A stretch of 64,000 nucleotides of DNA, from NCBI GenBank assembly GCA_025667525.1, contig CM046878.1, forward strand, positions 93,821,237 to 93,885,236. Direction: 5' to 3'. Made by a program: the position numbers and the translations under genes. The stretch is from Glebionis coronaria. Lineage: Eukaryota > Streptophyta > Magnoliopsida > Asterales > Asteraceae. Below, one piece after another: positions 22,146 to 35,568 of this stretch; position 1 is the first letter of the stretch, and every line of letters begins with the position of its first letter. The notes under the pieces were generated by a model. That model worked only from the letters and a program-made list of their open reading frames with translations. It was not told where the DNA came from and did not search any database.

Positions 22146-24742
22146 TCAAATTACAGGCTGTAACCCAGACTCTCAAGACAGGAAAGTTCATCCCGAGTAT
22201 GACTAATCCTCAAAACGAGAAATTCGATTTTCTCGGATACGAGCTTACAATAAAACTATTCGAATGTTTTAAGCTCGTGTATATGACTTCTAAGCGCATC
22301 ACAGCTTAGGACTCGGACCTCAACTAAGGAAATTTTATCACGGATGATAACTTATCCTTCACAACGGGATAATTTATTTTTCTCGGTCATGAGCTAGTCA
22401 CAAAACAGTCAAAATTTTGAGCTCATGAAAAACGGACCCGAAAGGGAAGTGTACGTTTTAGTGAGCTTTCCCTAACCAATAGAAGAGAAGTCTTCTATCC
22501 TGATTATTTTAAAACCGTTGAACATAATTTTTCATGAATTTCTCAAAAGGTTTTTCTAAAATCTCAAAATTGTGTGTTCAACACTCCCTTCCTCATAATA
22601 TGGTTTTTATATCTCAAAATTGTCATATGTTATTTTGATCAATTTTTGAGGGGGGGCGTTTTAAAATCAAGCCTTTAATGTTGTTGGGTACATCTAAGAA
22701 ATTGTCACATTTTATGTATCCAACACATTCCGAAAATGGTTTAAAACTGTCATAAGTAATAAATTATATTGGACAAGGCATCTCCACTCCGTACCTCAAC
22801 ATATTTTGTGGTGTCGTTTTTCCAAAATATTGTCAAATTTTTGTTTTAAGACACATATATATTGTTAAGGGGGAGCTACCCGACTTCAAAAGTTCCATAT
22901 TCATGCGTGCACACATGTTTCTCTCCCAATCGGTTTTCAGAAATTGTCATATTTTAATCAATTGGTATCTCTAATATGATGTTTTTATATTAGAGATAGG
23001 GGAGAAAATGTGATTAAAATGTAATATATCGCAACATGTGATCTTAAAGACTCAAGTGCAACTCTTTCCTTCACATGCTAAACCATTTCGTATATCGATG
23101 CATGTGTGTAGGGGGCGTTTCAGAAATGTAAAACTTTCAAGTGTTATTAGTTTTGATTTTTATCAAACACTTTGAATGGTTTTCAATGGTTTATGGTTAC
23201 GATCTATACCCAAGACAACCTATTATCCACGATGGAACGATGGAGTCAAAAGGTGGTTTAGGATAGGAAACTAAGTCCTATGATCCAACCAAAACCGGAG
23301 GGATCTACCCAAGGACATTCCATAGCTAGAAATAGTTGTCCTTAGGAAAGATGGAGTTGAATGAAGCTGAATGCGGACCAATTACTTAAGTTAGCACTGG
23401 AACAATCACAAAAAGGTGCTAGTGATGACGTATTGGTAAGCATTGAAGGAGTTGAATATTTTATGCAACTTAGGCAGAAACCGGGTTAACACATCTATCG
23501 AAGACAAGTGTCATGGACTCAGTGATGCGATGCACAACCCTTCCCAACCATTCGAGTTTCTCTCAAAAGAAACTTGTCTCGTTGTCACGGAGATCAACAC
23601 GTATCTATTGACTTTCTCACTCTGAGTTAGTTAATATTGAAAAGGTGGCAGTCTGCTCCAGCCTCCGATTACCAAAATGCACTCATGGAGTCTAGAGCCA
23701 AACGAGATCTATCTATCATCTCATTAGGACACAATCGAGTCCTACACATTATCCTTGTGATATTTCCAGAACATCTGAGTGATACGATTCACAATGAAGA
23801 TGGAAATCCTGCTTGAGCCAGCATCAAACAAGCTCATGATAGATAACTTGTGCGATTCAACGCGAATCAAACTTGTGAGAACTTGAATGCAACTAAGTTT
23901 GGATTCTTAATTGATTCAAACTTGATTCTAGGTTTCTTCGCAAAATCCGTGTGATCTTGCCAGAACATTCAGAGTGACACTCCTTAGTGCTCACAGTGAC
24001 GAATGGAAATCCTTCCAGTGTCGACATCAAACAGCACTGCGGTAGGTGACTCACAAGATTCTCTATGAATCAAGCTTGTGACAAACTGGAAAGCAACAAT
24101 GGTGCGATTCTTTTAGAATTAAACTTGTTCCAGGAAATCTGAATTGACGACTCTAATCAGACGGATTATTTATCCTTATGATTCACTCTTTACGCTCGCA
24201 GTCTGCTTTGAGACAGTCGAGTAAAGAGAACTGGCTACTACCGCCGGGAAACCCTGTCAAGGAGTTTCTTAATCGAATCTACCCAATCACAGGTACGGTA
24301 TCTAATACCGTCTAATGGTCTTCACCGACCGGAGGTAAAACGCTATCGAGTTAGGGTGAAATGTTCAAAGCCATTTCGTCCGTGTCTATATATGTTGATG
24401 CATATCAAGAAGGTGGCGTAGCTATATAACCGATGTCGATTCAGGAGTCACAAGAGCACAAGATGGCGATAATCAAGATACTCAAGAATATAAGAAAGTA
24501 ATAGGTCATCTTGTCACAAGAGCTCAAGATGAACACTATCAAGAATAGATTGAAGATCTCAAGCACTCAAAGTCAAATGACAAAGGCTCAAGATAAAGAT
24601 CACAAAGGCATGAAGAAACAAAACTGTTACAAACAAGATCAAGACCAAGATACAAGACCAAAGAAGGAAGATCTCCTCTACAAGAATGTATTCACTCAAT
24701 CATCTTATGCATTTTAAAGATGACCGATACATTGGGGGAGAT
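22146..24742 (+). other. 3' non-coding module of copia R
   Basis: No convincing ORF. It starts with repeated blocks of about 110 bp, each ending in a ...CGAGCT/CATGA segment (around 22090, 22210, 22330 and 22390). It has an internal PPT, AAGGGGGAG (22867-22875). From about 23290 to 24440 it aligns with element A (4760-6060) and the reverse complement of D (36790-38020). The terminal PPT abuts the LTR at 24743. Confidence 0.75.
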
Positions 24743-25109
24743 TGTTAGCCCTATATTTTATATAGCCGAACAAGAATGTAATAGGTCATCTTAGTCGTTA
24801 AAGGTCTTGTATTGTAATAGGTTAGTCGGGTTAACCGGGCTTGGACTTTAAGCTAATATTGTCTAAGTTAGGGTTGTAAGCCCAAGTGTAAGCCAAGCCC
24901 GGCCCAAGTCACTTAAACCCACGGCCCAACAAGCCAAGGGTATATATACCCTCTTCCATGTGTGGAAGAGGGTGTTGGTTACCATTTTAATTTCTCTCTC
25001 TAAAGTGTTTAATCTTCCAAATTCTCTCTTGTTTTTCTCTCTACTTTCTTCTCTTTCTCTCTCTAAATATCAACTAAATCTTGTGTTATGGATTGATATG
25101 GGAATAACA
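24743..25109 (+). repeat. 3' LTR of copia R
   Basis: 367 bp, about 96% identical by eye to the 5' copy. TATATATA is followed by the same 10-bp stem (24949-24958 and 24963-24972) with no change in either arm, although other positions differ. TSD TAAAT follows. Confidence 0.92.
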
Positions 25110-28027
25110 TAAATAATCATTACGTATTATAATTATAACGTGAACATTTATATACACGAACATGTTTATGTAGTTAAATAAACACGACAAGTAACAACGT
25201 AAAATAATATTATGTATAACATGTGAAATTACTACAAAGATAATTTACGACATTAAAATACACGAACCCGATTACGTATTTAATTACACGCGATTTATAA
25301 AACAAACGTTTTACGTGTTGGCTTTGAGCTGGTTGTTTAGACAAGGGAAAGAAAAAGGAGAGTGGGCCAAGGCCCATGGTGGTCTCGTGTAAAACAAACA
25401 GACAGGAGGGGTTTTATATTTTTTTAGACAACATACAGTCTCATGAAACCCTAAACCAAAACCAACAGCCGTGTTTTTCCCTTTGTTCTTCTTTGCCGCC
25501 GTCTCCCACCACAAGAAACAAGAACGTGGGTTTTAGGGATCGAGTTTGAGGATTCGTTTGTTTTTCTTAAACCCTAATACGTAAACAAGGTCAGTATAAT
25601 CACGTTGTTTTAATTGTCTTTGTTGGTTTAAAGATCACGAATCCATGATTGATCTAAAACATGTTAAAAACAAGGTGTATTAAGGAAAGGGTTTTCGTTT
25701 TGGCCATTTTTCACACAAACCGAGACCACTCTTGGTCTCGGTGGTAAAATAAGTCCACCAGCCGCAACCCTTAATGGGTTTTGGCTTGGTTTGTTCTGTC
25801 AGTGGCAACCCCAACGGGGTGTGTTTTAGTCAGGCAGTGGGAACCGAGACCTTATGGTCTCTGGGAATTTGCCTCGAGTAGGGGAAACTGGCTACTACCG
25901 GTGGCAGTAACACCACTGCCAGGGGGAACTGGCAGTTAAGGGGGTGTTTGATTTTTGATTTAAGACAGACTTAAGGGTGTGTTTGGTTTTTGGTTTAAGG
26001 GCAGGATTAAGGGGTTGTTTGGTTTGGCTTATAGGTAAAACACAACACGGGCACGGATTTTATTTTTACAAGCTAAAACAATTTCTACAAGTATATTTTA
26101 CAAGCATAGATTTTTCAAGATTAATTAAATTAAATTAAACATGACTTAAAATTAATTTAATTTAATCAAGACTTAGGTTATATTTATTTTTGGGATAAAT
26201 AATACATGTTTTTAGCCTAAGTATTTAGTTATACAGTTTTAGGCTATAATTTTAGTTTTTTAATTAATTAATTAAAACATGACATGTAATTAGCTTAATT
26301 AATCATGGACTTACGTTAGTTATTATTTAGAGAATAATACATGTTTTAACCTAAGTATTTAATTATTTATTTTGCACTATTGGTATTAATTAATTATTAA
26401 GACATGAAATATAATTAATTAATCATCATGACTTAGGTTATATTAATATAAATTTAAATACATGTTTTAACCTAAGTATTTTATACACTTAATTAAATCA
26501 TGCTTATATTTAATTAAATCTTATAACCTATAGTTTATTTAATCTACATGTTATAATTAATAAACTATATTATTAATCACGTAACTTAGTATATTTAATC
26601 AGTATAACTAAGCTTATATTATTAGCTTATTAATCCAGCTTATTTCTAATTATGGAAACTTTCTATTTCAGGAAACTTACTATTTTTAAAAACTTTCTAT
26701 TTTTAGAAACTTTTCTATTTTAAGAAGTTAATCTATTTTTGGAAACTTTCTATTTTTGTAAACTTTCTATTTTTGGAAACTTTCTATTTTAGGAATCCTA
26801 CTATTTTTAGGAAGTTATTTATTATTACACAACAAGTATAATAATACAAGAAATACAAGTAATATTTAATCAGAATATACAGAATACATGATAAACACAA
26901 CATAATGCTAAAATTAGTAAAACAAGACATGAACATGTAAAATAAGCTAAGACATGATATCAAGCCAGTTACGTACTCAGTAATCAGAATACTTATACAC
27001 GTATACTATTTATGTAGCATTAGTGAGATCGAAGTAGGACTCTCTTCCGTTCGTCTTCTTCGTTCACTGGACTTAAGGTACAGATTCTCCGTCCTTTTAG
27101 TATGGACATTCTTTCCTTATTAGGATTCCCCGTATGCAGCCAACTGTTTTCCCAGTATATGTTTTATATGTTTTGATTTGCTTATGTTTAATTAAATGCC
27201 TAAGCCATATAAATGCATGACCAGTTTCACCTAGTTATGGAGGTACCATAACCATAACACTAGAGGCACCAGTGTTATGACTTCACCACGGCGGAATGAT
27301 AGCTCGTGGCGTCCCTTTCAGCTTTTGGCCATATTATTAGTTATCATGTGGGGCATATGGGTGCATCTTAGGTTCCATGTTTTTACAGATTATTCAGGTG
27401 AATGTGGTGTGTGCCTTGCATCCTTCACAAGAAGCTGATCCCTCCTACCCAAACTTATATTAATTAGAGGCAGCCCCTCTAATTTCATGACGAGGTCACC
27501 ACTCCAAGTATTCATGCACGTTGATATTTCATGACCTATATTGGCTAATGGTAAACATTTTAAACAGTTTTTATAAGATAAACATGAGGCTTTTCAAACT
27601 ATAAAACCAGTTTTATTGAGTTATACCAGGTTTTCCAAGACTTATACATTTTTCGCTGCTATTAAATCTTTATTATGTTTCATTCGTTCATACTATGTCA
27701 TATATCCGTGCACTGAGCGTTTTGCTCAGCCGTTACTTTCCTTTCCATGTCCCAAAACGGCAGGTACCCAGGACTCGAGCATTTGGAGGACGTGCATAGG
27801 ATGGAAGCTACCATAAACTTCTTCTCCTTTTGCCTTCATATACCTATGCTTGTTTAGCCATTTCTCATTTCCTTTACTTTATTTATGTTTTGGGCTTATG
27901 TTTGGGAACCGATGTTCGATTCTGGTTTTCCCTATGGTCATGTATGTTTAGTAAATATTACCTTGCATGCTTTGATGACACGTCATAATTATGCGTAATG
28001 GTCCACTTATCAAAGCGGGGTGTTATA

Positions 28028-28312
28028 GTGCGTCTCCTTAGGCTCGGGACGACTTTCGGACATATATTATTTACGTGTACATATTCCTACAAGGCGGTGG
28101 TTGTGTTAGGTAGCGGTGGTGGTGGTGATGTCAAATGCGGTGAATTTTGATAATGATAATAGATTGTGGACTAAATGTGAGAGATTAGTTCATTTTTAAA
28201 ATTATATTAATAAAAAAAATATTGTTCTACATAAATCGGCGTAACAGTGTTTTACCCTCACATGACCCTGACAAATGTTAACGAGTAAAAGTAAAGCCCA
28301 TTTTGGAGCAAA
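28028..28312. other. Unassigned flank between G2 LTR and hAT-like element
   Basis: It contains a short GGTGGT-rich stretch (about 28090-28125) and AT-rich sequence. I see no ORF or recognisable element. It may be the target DNA into which G2 inserted. Confidence 0.4.
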
Positions 28313-28545
28313 ATACGAGTTAGGGGTGGATTTGAGCATGTGAAGGGTGTGCAATGGCACAGGGCCTCCATTCTTCAAAAGCCCTGTGATTGTAGGCGTA
28401 GTGGTTGATTTAATTCGATGTCTGGCAACGAACTGATAACAATGTGTTCATGAAAAACGTTATATTTGGTTTTACAAAATAATGAGGTAAAAATGGATTA
28501 GTATGGAGTAAAATTTTAAAATAAGGTGTTAGAGAGGTTTATTGT

Positions 28546-31500
28546 TGTGACAACCACGGTTTTGAGGTTCGTCACTTAGTCTTATTTTTAGGTTATTTTA
28601 TGTGTGACTATGTGTTTTATGTGTTTATATGTCTTTTGGTGTGAATAGAGTGTGGTTTGGAAATGGTTTTCGGGTACGGGGTACCTTGTGAGTGAAACGA
28701 TGTGTGATATTTTCATGTTCATGAGCTCACATAGTAGTGACTATGAAATAAGATGGCGTTACTTAGTGGTTTTACGTATACATATATGTATTATAGAAAA
28801 TCGTATTTTTACAATTTAGGGTTTTGCATTTAGGGGTCTCGGATGAGGTATTTAGTTACGGGAATAATTTATGGGATGGTTTTAAGTCATTTAGGACTTA
28901 GTTATATAGTTTATTTCATATTCTAAGAGTTTTTATAAAACTGTATATTTTTACGTCTTTTACGGTATACGCATAAATTTGACTAGTTTTACGGTTTAGA
29001 GGTTTTAGGAGCTGTAATAAATTAAGTAAAATTAAGATAATATTATTAATACAATTATTAATAATAAAAAGAAGAAGAAAAACAAAAGGGGTGTTGGTTG
29101 GTTATGTGACGCAAGGGGGAGAAGAAAAGGAAAAAAACAAAAAAAAAAGGAAACAAGGCTTTTTATAATTGGGCTAAGATTCTTTTGTTTAACCATATAA
29201 TGTTTTAACTAAACTAAAACACTTCATTATTCCCCTGGAGAAAAAAGAGTTGATCCATCAACGCTGGTTTCTTAGGGTTCTTTTATTTTTCTTGATTCAA
29301 GGTAAGAAGTCATTCAAAACCTTAATTTAATTCATGTTTTTGTTAATTAAACATGTTTGCAATGTTAATTAACCATCATTGAGATTATTAGGGTTTCATT
29401 AAAATTCTAGGACTTTTAGTAATTAATGATATTTAATGATTTTGGGGATGTGGATTAAGAATTAGGGATAGATTATTAATGATTAGAAGGTTAATGATAA
29501 AGATGTAAAAACAGTGAAGTTTTTAGGGTTGTCTTGTGCGGACTGTTTTGGGCAGTAGGTAAAACCTTTGGATGATTTTTTTTAAAATTAAGTTCAGAGA
29601 GTCTACTTTTCGAATATGTAAATTTCGTTAAAAATGGAGTTCGGGAAGGTCGCCAAACAGTCCTTACAAAAACAGTGCGTTGTTTAGGAAATAATTTTGA
29701 TTTCGGGAATTTAAGTCAAAACCTAACCAAACAAATAAGATAGCCAAAGATTTTTGATTTGGGAACTATTTATAATGTACATGAAAGTTCTGGTGAGTTT
29801 CGATAAAAGTTATGGTGTTTAGGTCGGGCTTTTGGTGTCGAACATTTAACTTGTACGGAAAATCAGCTTTGGTAAAAACAACTTTTGGCGTAGGGATCAA
29901 ATGGATGGGTTAAATGTACAAGTAGGAAACGGAATTTGTTTTTGAAGTTGATAGGTCATGGGAAAACATAAATTCAGTAGGGTAAGAGTCAAATGATGGG
30001 TTAATGTCACTTTGTGTGGTCGGTTAGTAACTAGTAAACCGTACCGAGAAAACTGAATTTGTAAAGATAGATTAACTTGTAACATAAGGCTTGAAGGGGT
30101 GAACATTATTAGTGGGAATATGGGGATTAGATTCATCTCCTTGATTGTTCCTTAACTTGGGTGTGATGACCCGAGCTAATTGTGTTGTGCATGATTTTAT
30201 AGGGTTGTGATAGTTGTAAAATTACCCCTTTAGGAAAAAGGATGGCAATTAGGACAAGTAAGCACGACGATTTAGGAAAACCGTGTATAAATGACCCTAA
30301 AATGAGTTCGTTCTCAAGGAGGCTAGTGTGTTATGTGTGTAATGATATGGATTAGATTTGTGATTATACTTTTGAGAAAGAAAAATAGAAATGAGATTAG
30401 AAGAGAATGACGGTTACGAAGACGGATTAAACTAAATCGAAAAAGGTATACACGTAAAACCGTAAAAAGTGCAAAAATTAAAATTTTACCCTAAAAATTC
30501 CTAAAAATTACCAAAAATCTCTAATAATAATCTAAGAGTTTACAAAAAATCCAAACTTGCTAAAACCTTTTAATTATTTAGATAATGACTTTTTAATGCT
30601 AATTAAAGCCCTAAAAATCAAAATTAATTATTAAAAAGCCCTAAACAAGATTTTAAAGTTTGTAAGCCTCATAAATACTCTAATTAAGCTAAAAGGTATT
30701 TTTCAAAATTTTAAAACCAATAAAAACTATTTTTAAACAATTAAAAACTACTAAAATCAATTAAAACTTAAATTAATTCTAGAAAATAATTCAAAGACCT
30801 AAAAAATATTTAGAAAGTTGCAAAATTCCTAATTAAGTGTTTAGAAACTAGGAAAAATATAAAAACTTGGAAAATCAGACTTTTAATTTTTAATAATAAA
30901 ATAATATTAGAATAATATCAAAAATCCAAAAATCATAAAAAATTCTAAAAACTTGCAAACTAGCTTTATTTAACCTAAATATCTCAGAAATGAAAGTAAA
31001 ATTACCTAAATACCCCTATTAGGCCTAGAAATTGGGCTAAACCCAAAACAGTCCCTTATTGGGCCAAATTTAGGCCCAATAACAAAAAGTGTTTAAAATA
31101 AGCCCAAAAAGCATAGGTTGACTCAAAATTTGATTTTAAACAACTTTTTCTAAAGGCCCAAAAGCTGAAAGTGTGAAATAAGCTAGCTTATAACAAGCAG
31201 CTTATTCTTAATGGGCTTTTTGGCCCATTAAGCTATAAGCCAATGCCATAAGCTAAAATTTGACACACAAGCTTCTTTTGACCTAATAAAGACTTCTACA
31301 AAAAGAAATTTGAAATAAGCCCAAGGAATAAGCCTGAAAATGCAATAAGCAATCTACAAAAAACGACAAAATAGTCGTTTTTGAGTTCTAGGCCACCCCA
31401 AGTGCTGATTCAAGTTCCAAAAGCTTTGAAATGACTTAATTAAGCAAAATCAACAAAGAGTTTTCAAATAAGCTGACTCAATAAGCTGGAAAAGGCAAAT

Positions 31501-34500
31501 AAGCACTTATGTAAAAGTCAAATAAGTTGGTTTTCTAGTAAAAAGTCAAAGTCAAAGTCCAATAAGCTCCAGTCTACTTAAATGGGTCAAATAATGAAGA
31601 CCTATCACAAAAAATAAGTTGTTGCAAGTCTGGATAAGCTAGAATAGCTTATTGATAAGCTGATGCAAATTAACACTAGCAGGGGCTAGTTTTGGGTGTT
31701 GAGCAGTGGAAACTTTTTCCACTGCTTGACTTGTTTGACTTTTTGTCTTTAGTGACTTTTTTGGAGATTCAGATTACACAAAGGCACCCAAATGATCTTT
31801 GGATCAAAAGGAGTCAAGAACAATTAAAATAACACAATCACTAACACCCAATTGATACAGTTTAATCAATCAATCACCAGATATGATACAGACATGAACA
31901 CTTAAGCAGTTGAGCACAAATAAGCAGTTTTAGCAATAATCAGCCAGCCAAATTCAACCAAATGCATACACAAGCTATTATAAACTCCAATAAGCAAGTC
32001 TAAACAGGTTTCATGCAATGGTTCAAAGAATTAAGCAAGATTCAAGCCAATGAAAGTTACTGATGAACACTAACACATGCAGTTTTCTACTTTGCTGATG
32101 TATTTGACACTTAAGCCAGATTCAACACCTCAAATCTTTCAAACATGTTATAATGACTATGTTTAAACCACTTTTATCCCTAAGCATGCATACACACTAA
32201 GTTTTCCCAAAATCCTAGGTCAAAACAGGCAATATCAAAGTCTATATAGCAGATTGTTTGATTCAAGGCTTCAAACCCAAAAACTTGCAGTAAAACACTC
32301 TCAACCAAGCATATAGCAGATACCAAGCATAAACAACACAAACCAACAACACAATTTCAAGTTGCAAGCACAAACAGATAGACCCAAACACCCCTTTATC
32401 TTTTCCAAATCAAATTTTTCTAAGTAAAAGTGAGATTCAAGACTACCCAAGCATCAATTAACACTATAACAGGTAAGATTAACAGATTCAAGCAAGAACA
32501 AGCCACAAAATCCACAAGATCACAAGTCACATACAAATATCACCAAAAATCATGAATTTAAGCAGATTTTAGGATTAAGTATGCAAACCTCATGGATGTA
32601 CATCCACACCCACGAATTTTGAGCTTATGTGCTAGCAAGAACAAGCACAAGCTTACACAACAAAGCCTGCTAAGATTGAACAAGGTTAAAGCACAAGAGT
32701 ATAAAAAAAGAAACTTGAAAAATCTTGATTGATGCAACCTTGTTACCCCACACTTGATTATCCCCAAGTTATAAGCCTCACAACACCTTAACTAACTCAG
32801 TTAGGATGCTATGATCAGCCCTATAACCCAAAAATCCAAGGTTGGAACAAGTACTTAGCAAAATATCAAGAATGAGGAAAATTGCAAACTTTTGCAACCT
32901 CCAAGTGAAAATAGGTTTTTACTTCTAAACTAACAATCATATAACAATAATAAGCAGTAAATAAGATTGGCCAATGACTTTTCTTCAATGCTTCAAACAC
33001 AATTTCATTAAACTGAAATGGGATTTACAGAAGTTGAACAAGGAAAAAATCAAAAGCAAACGTCTCAATGAGACCTAAGGGCTTTATATATAGCCTTACA
33101 TGTGAACTAAGAACAGCTGAAAACTAAAAACCCTAATGCTTGAAGTCCTAAAATTGCCCTTGTAGCTTTTTGAAAATCATGGAATCTTGTGAAGAGTTCT
33201 TGGCTGTTTGTGGTGATAGCTGGCATGAAAATGTGATCAAAGGGCTGATATGATGCTTAGAAAGTAAGCACAAATGTGGGACGTTGGATGGCTTGCCCTC
33301 CTTGTCTTCTTCCTCAAAAGTGTAGCAGGGGAGGTCCCATGTGGACACGTGAATGATGTGATGATTAATATTAAGGTTGGGTTATGATTAGGGACTCATT
33401 AATCACTAATCTGGAAAAGATTAAGGTTTAATTGTTGGTGATTAAGGAATGCCCAATTTTGCTAAGAACATCAAGAACACTGGTTTTGATCTTGATTTTG
33501 GTTTAAAAGTTGTTTGGCGCGTGTTTAACTTAATTAATATTAAGTTTAAACGGGTTAGGGTGAGTGGAGTGTGATGTGGCACCAGGGTGGGTTTTGATTG
33601 GAGGAGGGGAGTAAGTGGGGCACGTGGCATGATATCACTGGTCTAGGTTACAATGTTGTCTGGCCAAGTTTCACCCCTCATCTTTCTAAACCCTTTCACT
33701 TGCATATAAACCCGTCCAAACTCTATTTCCTTTGTTATTAAAGTTTGCTTTTTCACACTTTTGCCCCAAATACTTTTCCAAAGTATTTCCAGGGGTATTT
33801 CTTGCCATTTTTGAATTCTTCAAGGGCTGATTTGGCATTTTGATGATGGATAATGGTCTTGACTTGTATGTTGAGCATTTTGGAGGACTTAAATTGCCAA
33901 GTCTTGTTTGATGAGGGACCATTCTTACCAAATGTTGAAAGTCAAGGGTCCTTTTTGTAATTTTGGGATTTTCAAAGGACCAAACTTGTAATTTCTTGTA
34001 CTTTGAAGGACTTCATGATGTATTTGACTTTGTGGAGGATATTGGTTGACAATTTAGCTTTGTTGAGGGGCTAAACTTGCCAATTCTTCAAAGTGGAGGG
34101 CCCTTTTTGTAATTTTGACAAACTTTAGGGACCAAACTTGTAATTATGAGGATACAAGGGTATAATGTGTCAATTCTTCCATATTGGAGGACCCTTCTTC
34201 ATAATTCTTCAAATCTCCAAGGGTTGATCTTGGGAAAGTCTTCATTAGGGCTTGGTTCATTGTGCGGCTTCATTTCCCGTGTTCGTTTTTTGCATGATTC
34301 TTGTGATCTTTTGTCATTTTCTTAATATCCGTACCTAAAATACACAAGTAACAAACACAAGCATATATATGGGTATTTTGATGATATTTAATGCATTTTA
34401 AGCCCTATTTGGAAGATGAGACTATGTATAAAAGCAGTCTCATCAGGTTGCAGGAGTGCTAGGTTGTTGTGCTATCAGGTAAGTTTCATAGTCCCATGTC

Positions 34501-35261
34501 TTTTTAATGATTTTGACTTCCAGATGGGATGGAAGAGACACTTATGGTTTTGTAACTTATGTTGTGGATGTTTATGATTGGTTATGGACTTGTGTATACT
34601 TATGTGATTAACTACTAACTGATTCATGATTGTTTTGTGGTTTGACTTGGTACAAGGGGATGTTGACAAGGCGGCCTTGGGATTTGGTTCATAGGTGTAT
34701 GGGAGCCTATGGAACTATGGTGTTTGGTAAGACTGGGAGCCTTGGAATGGTGGTGAATGGTTAAATCTTGAATGTTAGTTGTTAATGCATGTTTGTAGCA
34801 CATTGTCCATATGTTCTTTAATTAAATGTTATTATTCACATCTTATGACTTGATTTTGGCGTTGGAGTCTAAACCTATGACTCTCACCAACATTATGTTG
34901 ACGTGTTTTAGTGTCTCTTTCAGGTGATAATGTGGTTAAGCATGAGAATAGGAGTGGCTAGCTTTGGAGGCTTAGGATTGCATTTGGAGGAACCCCCTTT
35001 CTTCTTAGTCTTTATTTAATGTTTGAATAAGTGATACTTTGTAGACACCTATATGTTTGATGTGTGTTATTTGAATGTATTTGGTAAGAGGTAGGCCTGT
35101 TACCTACTTACCTAGACGTCTGCGTTGTTTGAGATATTGACATGACATTGTGTCACCTTTTTATGACATTTATATTTCATATAGTTCTCTCTATAGACAC
35201 GCTATTATTCTGATGATATCCATACGTCGCGCCCCATATACCGTCATGGTAGGGTGTGACA
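28546..35261. mobile_element. Solo LTR E, split by solo LTR F
   Basis: TGTGACAACC at 28546 to GGTGTGACA at 35261, flanked by ATTGT on both sides (28541-28545, 35262-35266). Without F it is about 2.47 kb. There is no PBS, PPT or coding sequence between the ends, so I read it as a solo LTR left by LTR-LTR recombination, probably Gypsy from its size and termini. A sequence near 29280-29310 (TCTTGATTCAAGGTAAGAAG) resembles an exon end with a splice donor on the plus strand, so plus orientation is likely but unproven. Confidence 0.75.
30208..34445 (-). mobile_element. Solo LTR F (4.2 kb, Athila-like)
   Basis: TGATAGTTG...TCTCATCA, flanked by GGTTG (30203-30207, 34446-34450). No ORF is convincing; the region is A-rich with many AATAAGC-type words. 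On the minus strand a TATATATAAAG box lies near 33085. At its 5' end it has a 9-bp inverted repeat GATGAGACT/AGTCTCATC (34415-34423, 34436-34444), like the terminal hairpin of the Athila LTR. The stretch near 34335 (CCTAAAATACACAAGTAACA) resembles the Athila LTR near 12528. I infer an Athila-related solo LTR on the minus strand; a Tat/Ogre-type LTR is the alternative. Confidence 0.65.
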
Positions 35262-35568
35262 ATTGTGGTTTACGTTCTTTATCAAAACGAGGAAGAAGAC
35301 TATTTTAAGTTATTCGTACTTTTGGCCCTCAAACTTTAAATCTTTTTTCACACTTGTCTTTTATTTTTAAAGTTAGTTCTAAAAAAGGTTAAAAGTTTAC
35401 ATAGTAACAGTTATAACCCTTAGTTTATGCACACTTTGAAAAATTTCAATAGGTTTTGCGATATTCACAAGCTTTTTTTACATTTTAATGTTTTTTTTAG
35501 TTTAACGGGCCTCAAATGTGATTATAGCACAGGGCTTTTAAAATCAATGAGACGGTCCTGATACGAGT

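Larger units (their letters stand above)
18080..25109 (+). mobile_element. Complete pol-less copia element R with TSD TAAAT
   Basis: Both LTRs (18080-18446 and 24743-25109) are 367 bp and flanked by TAAAT (18075-18079, 25110-25114). The PBS is TGGTATCAAGAGCC (18449-18462) and the PPT is TTGGGGGAGA (about 24733-24742). Between them lie a repeat-rich leader, a decayed gag/spacer pseudogene and a 2.6 kb 3' non-coding module. There is no protease, integrase or RT. I count about 14 differences between the LTRs (near 4%), so this is not a very recent insertion. It sits inside the G2 LTR. Confidence 0.93.
17821..28027 (+). repeat. 3' LTR of Gypsy G2, split by copia R
   Basis: It begins TGTAAAACCCGCATGC at 17821, runs to 18079, and continues after the copia R insertion from 25115 to 28027 (ends GGGGTGTTATA; the usual final CA appears mutated to TA). 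Without the insertion it is about 3.17 kb, matching the 3.04 kb G1 LTR in opposite orientation. It contains a TTTTGGAAACTTTCTA minisatellite (about 26650-26830) and the palindromic GAGCGTTTTGCTC near 27715. I see no coding sequence in it. Confidence 0.85.
28321..35560. mobile_element. hAT-like non-autonomous transposon carrying nested LTRs
   Basis: An exact 8-bp direct repeat, ATACGAGT, flanks it (28313-28320, 35561-35568), the TSD length typical of hAT. Its ends are TAGGGGTGG and, reverse-complemented, CAGGACCG: a poor match, but both ends have the CAGGGC/GCCCTG-rich subterminal sequence AAAAGCCCTGTG (28377-28388 direct; about 35531-35542 inverted). Without the nested LTRs it is about 519 bp and has no transposase. 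The weak terminal inverted repeat lowers confidence. Confidence 0.65.

Noticed and set aside
13423..28027. Terminal inverted repeats of a giant DNA transposon
   Set aside because: A PBS adjoins the 13423 end on the minus strand and a PPT with integrase remnant adjoins the 17821 end on the plus strand, so these are LTRs of two oppositely oriented Gypsy elements.
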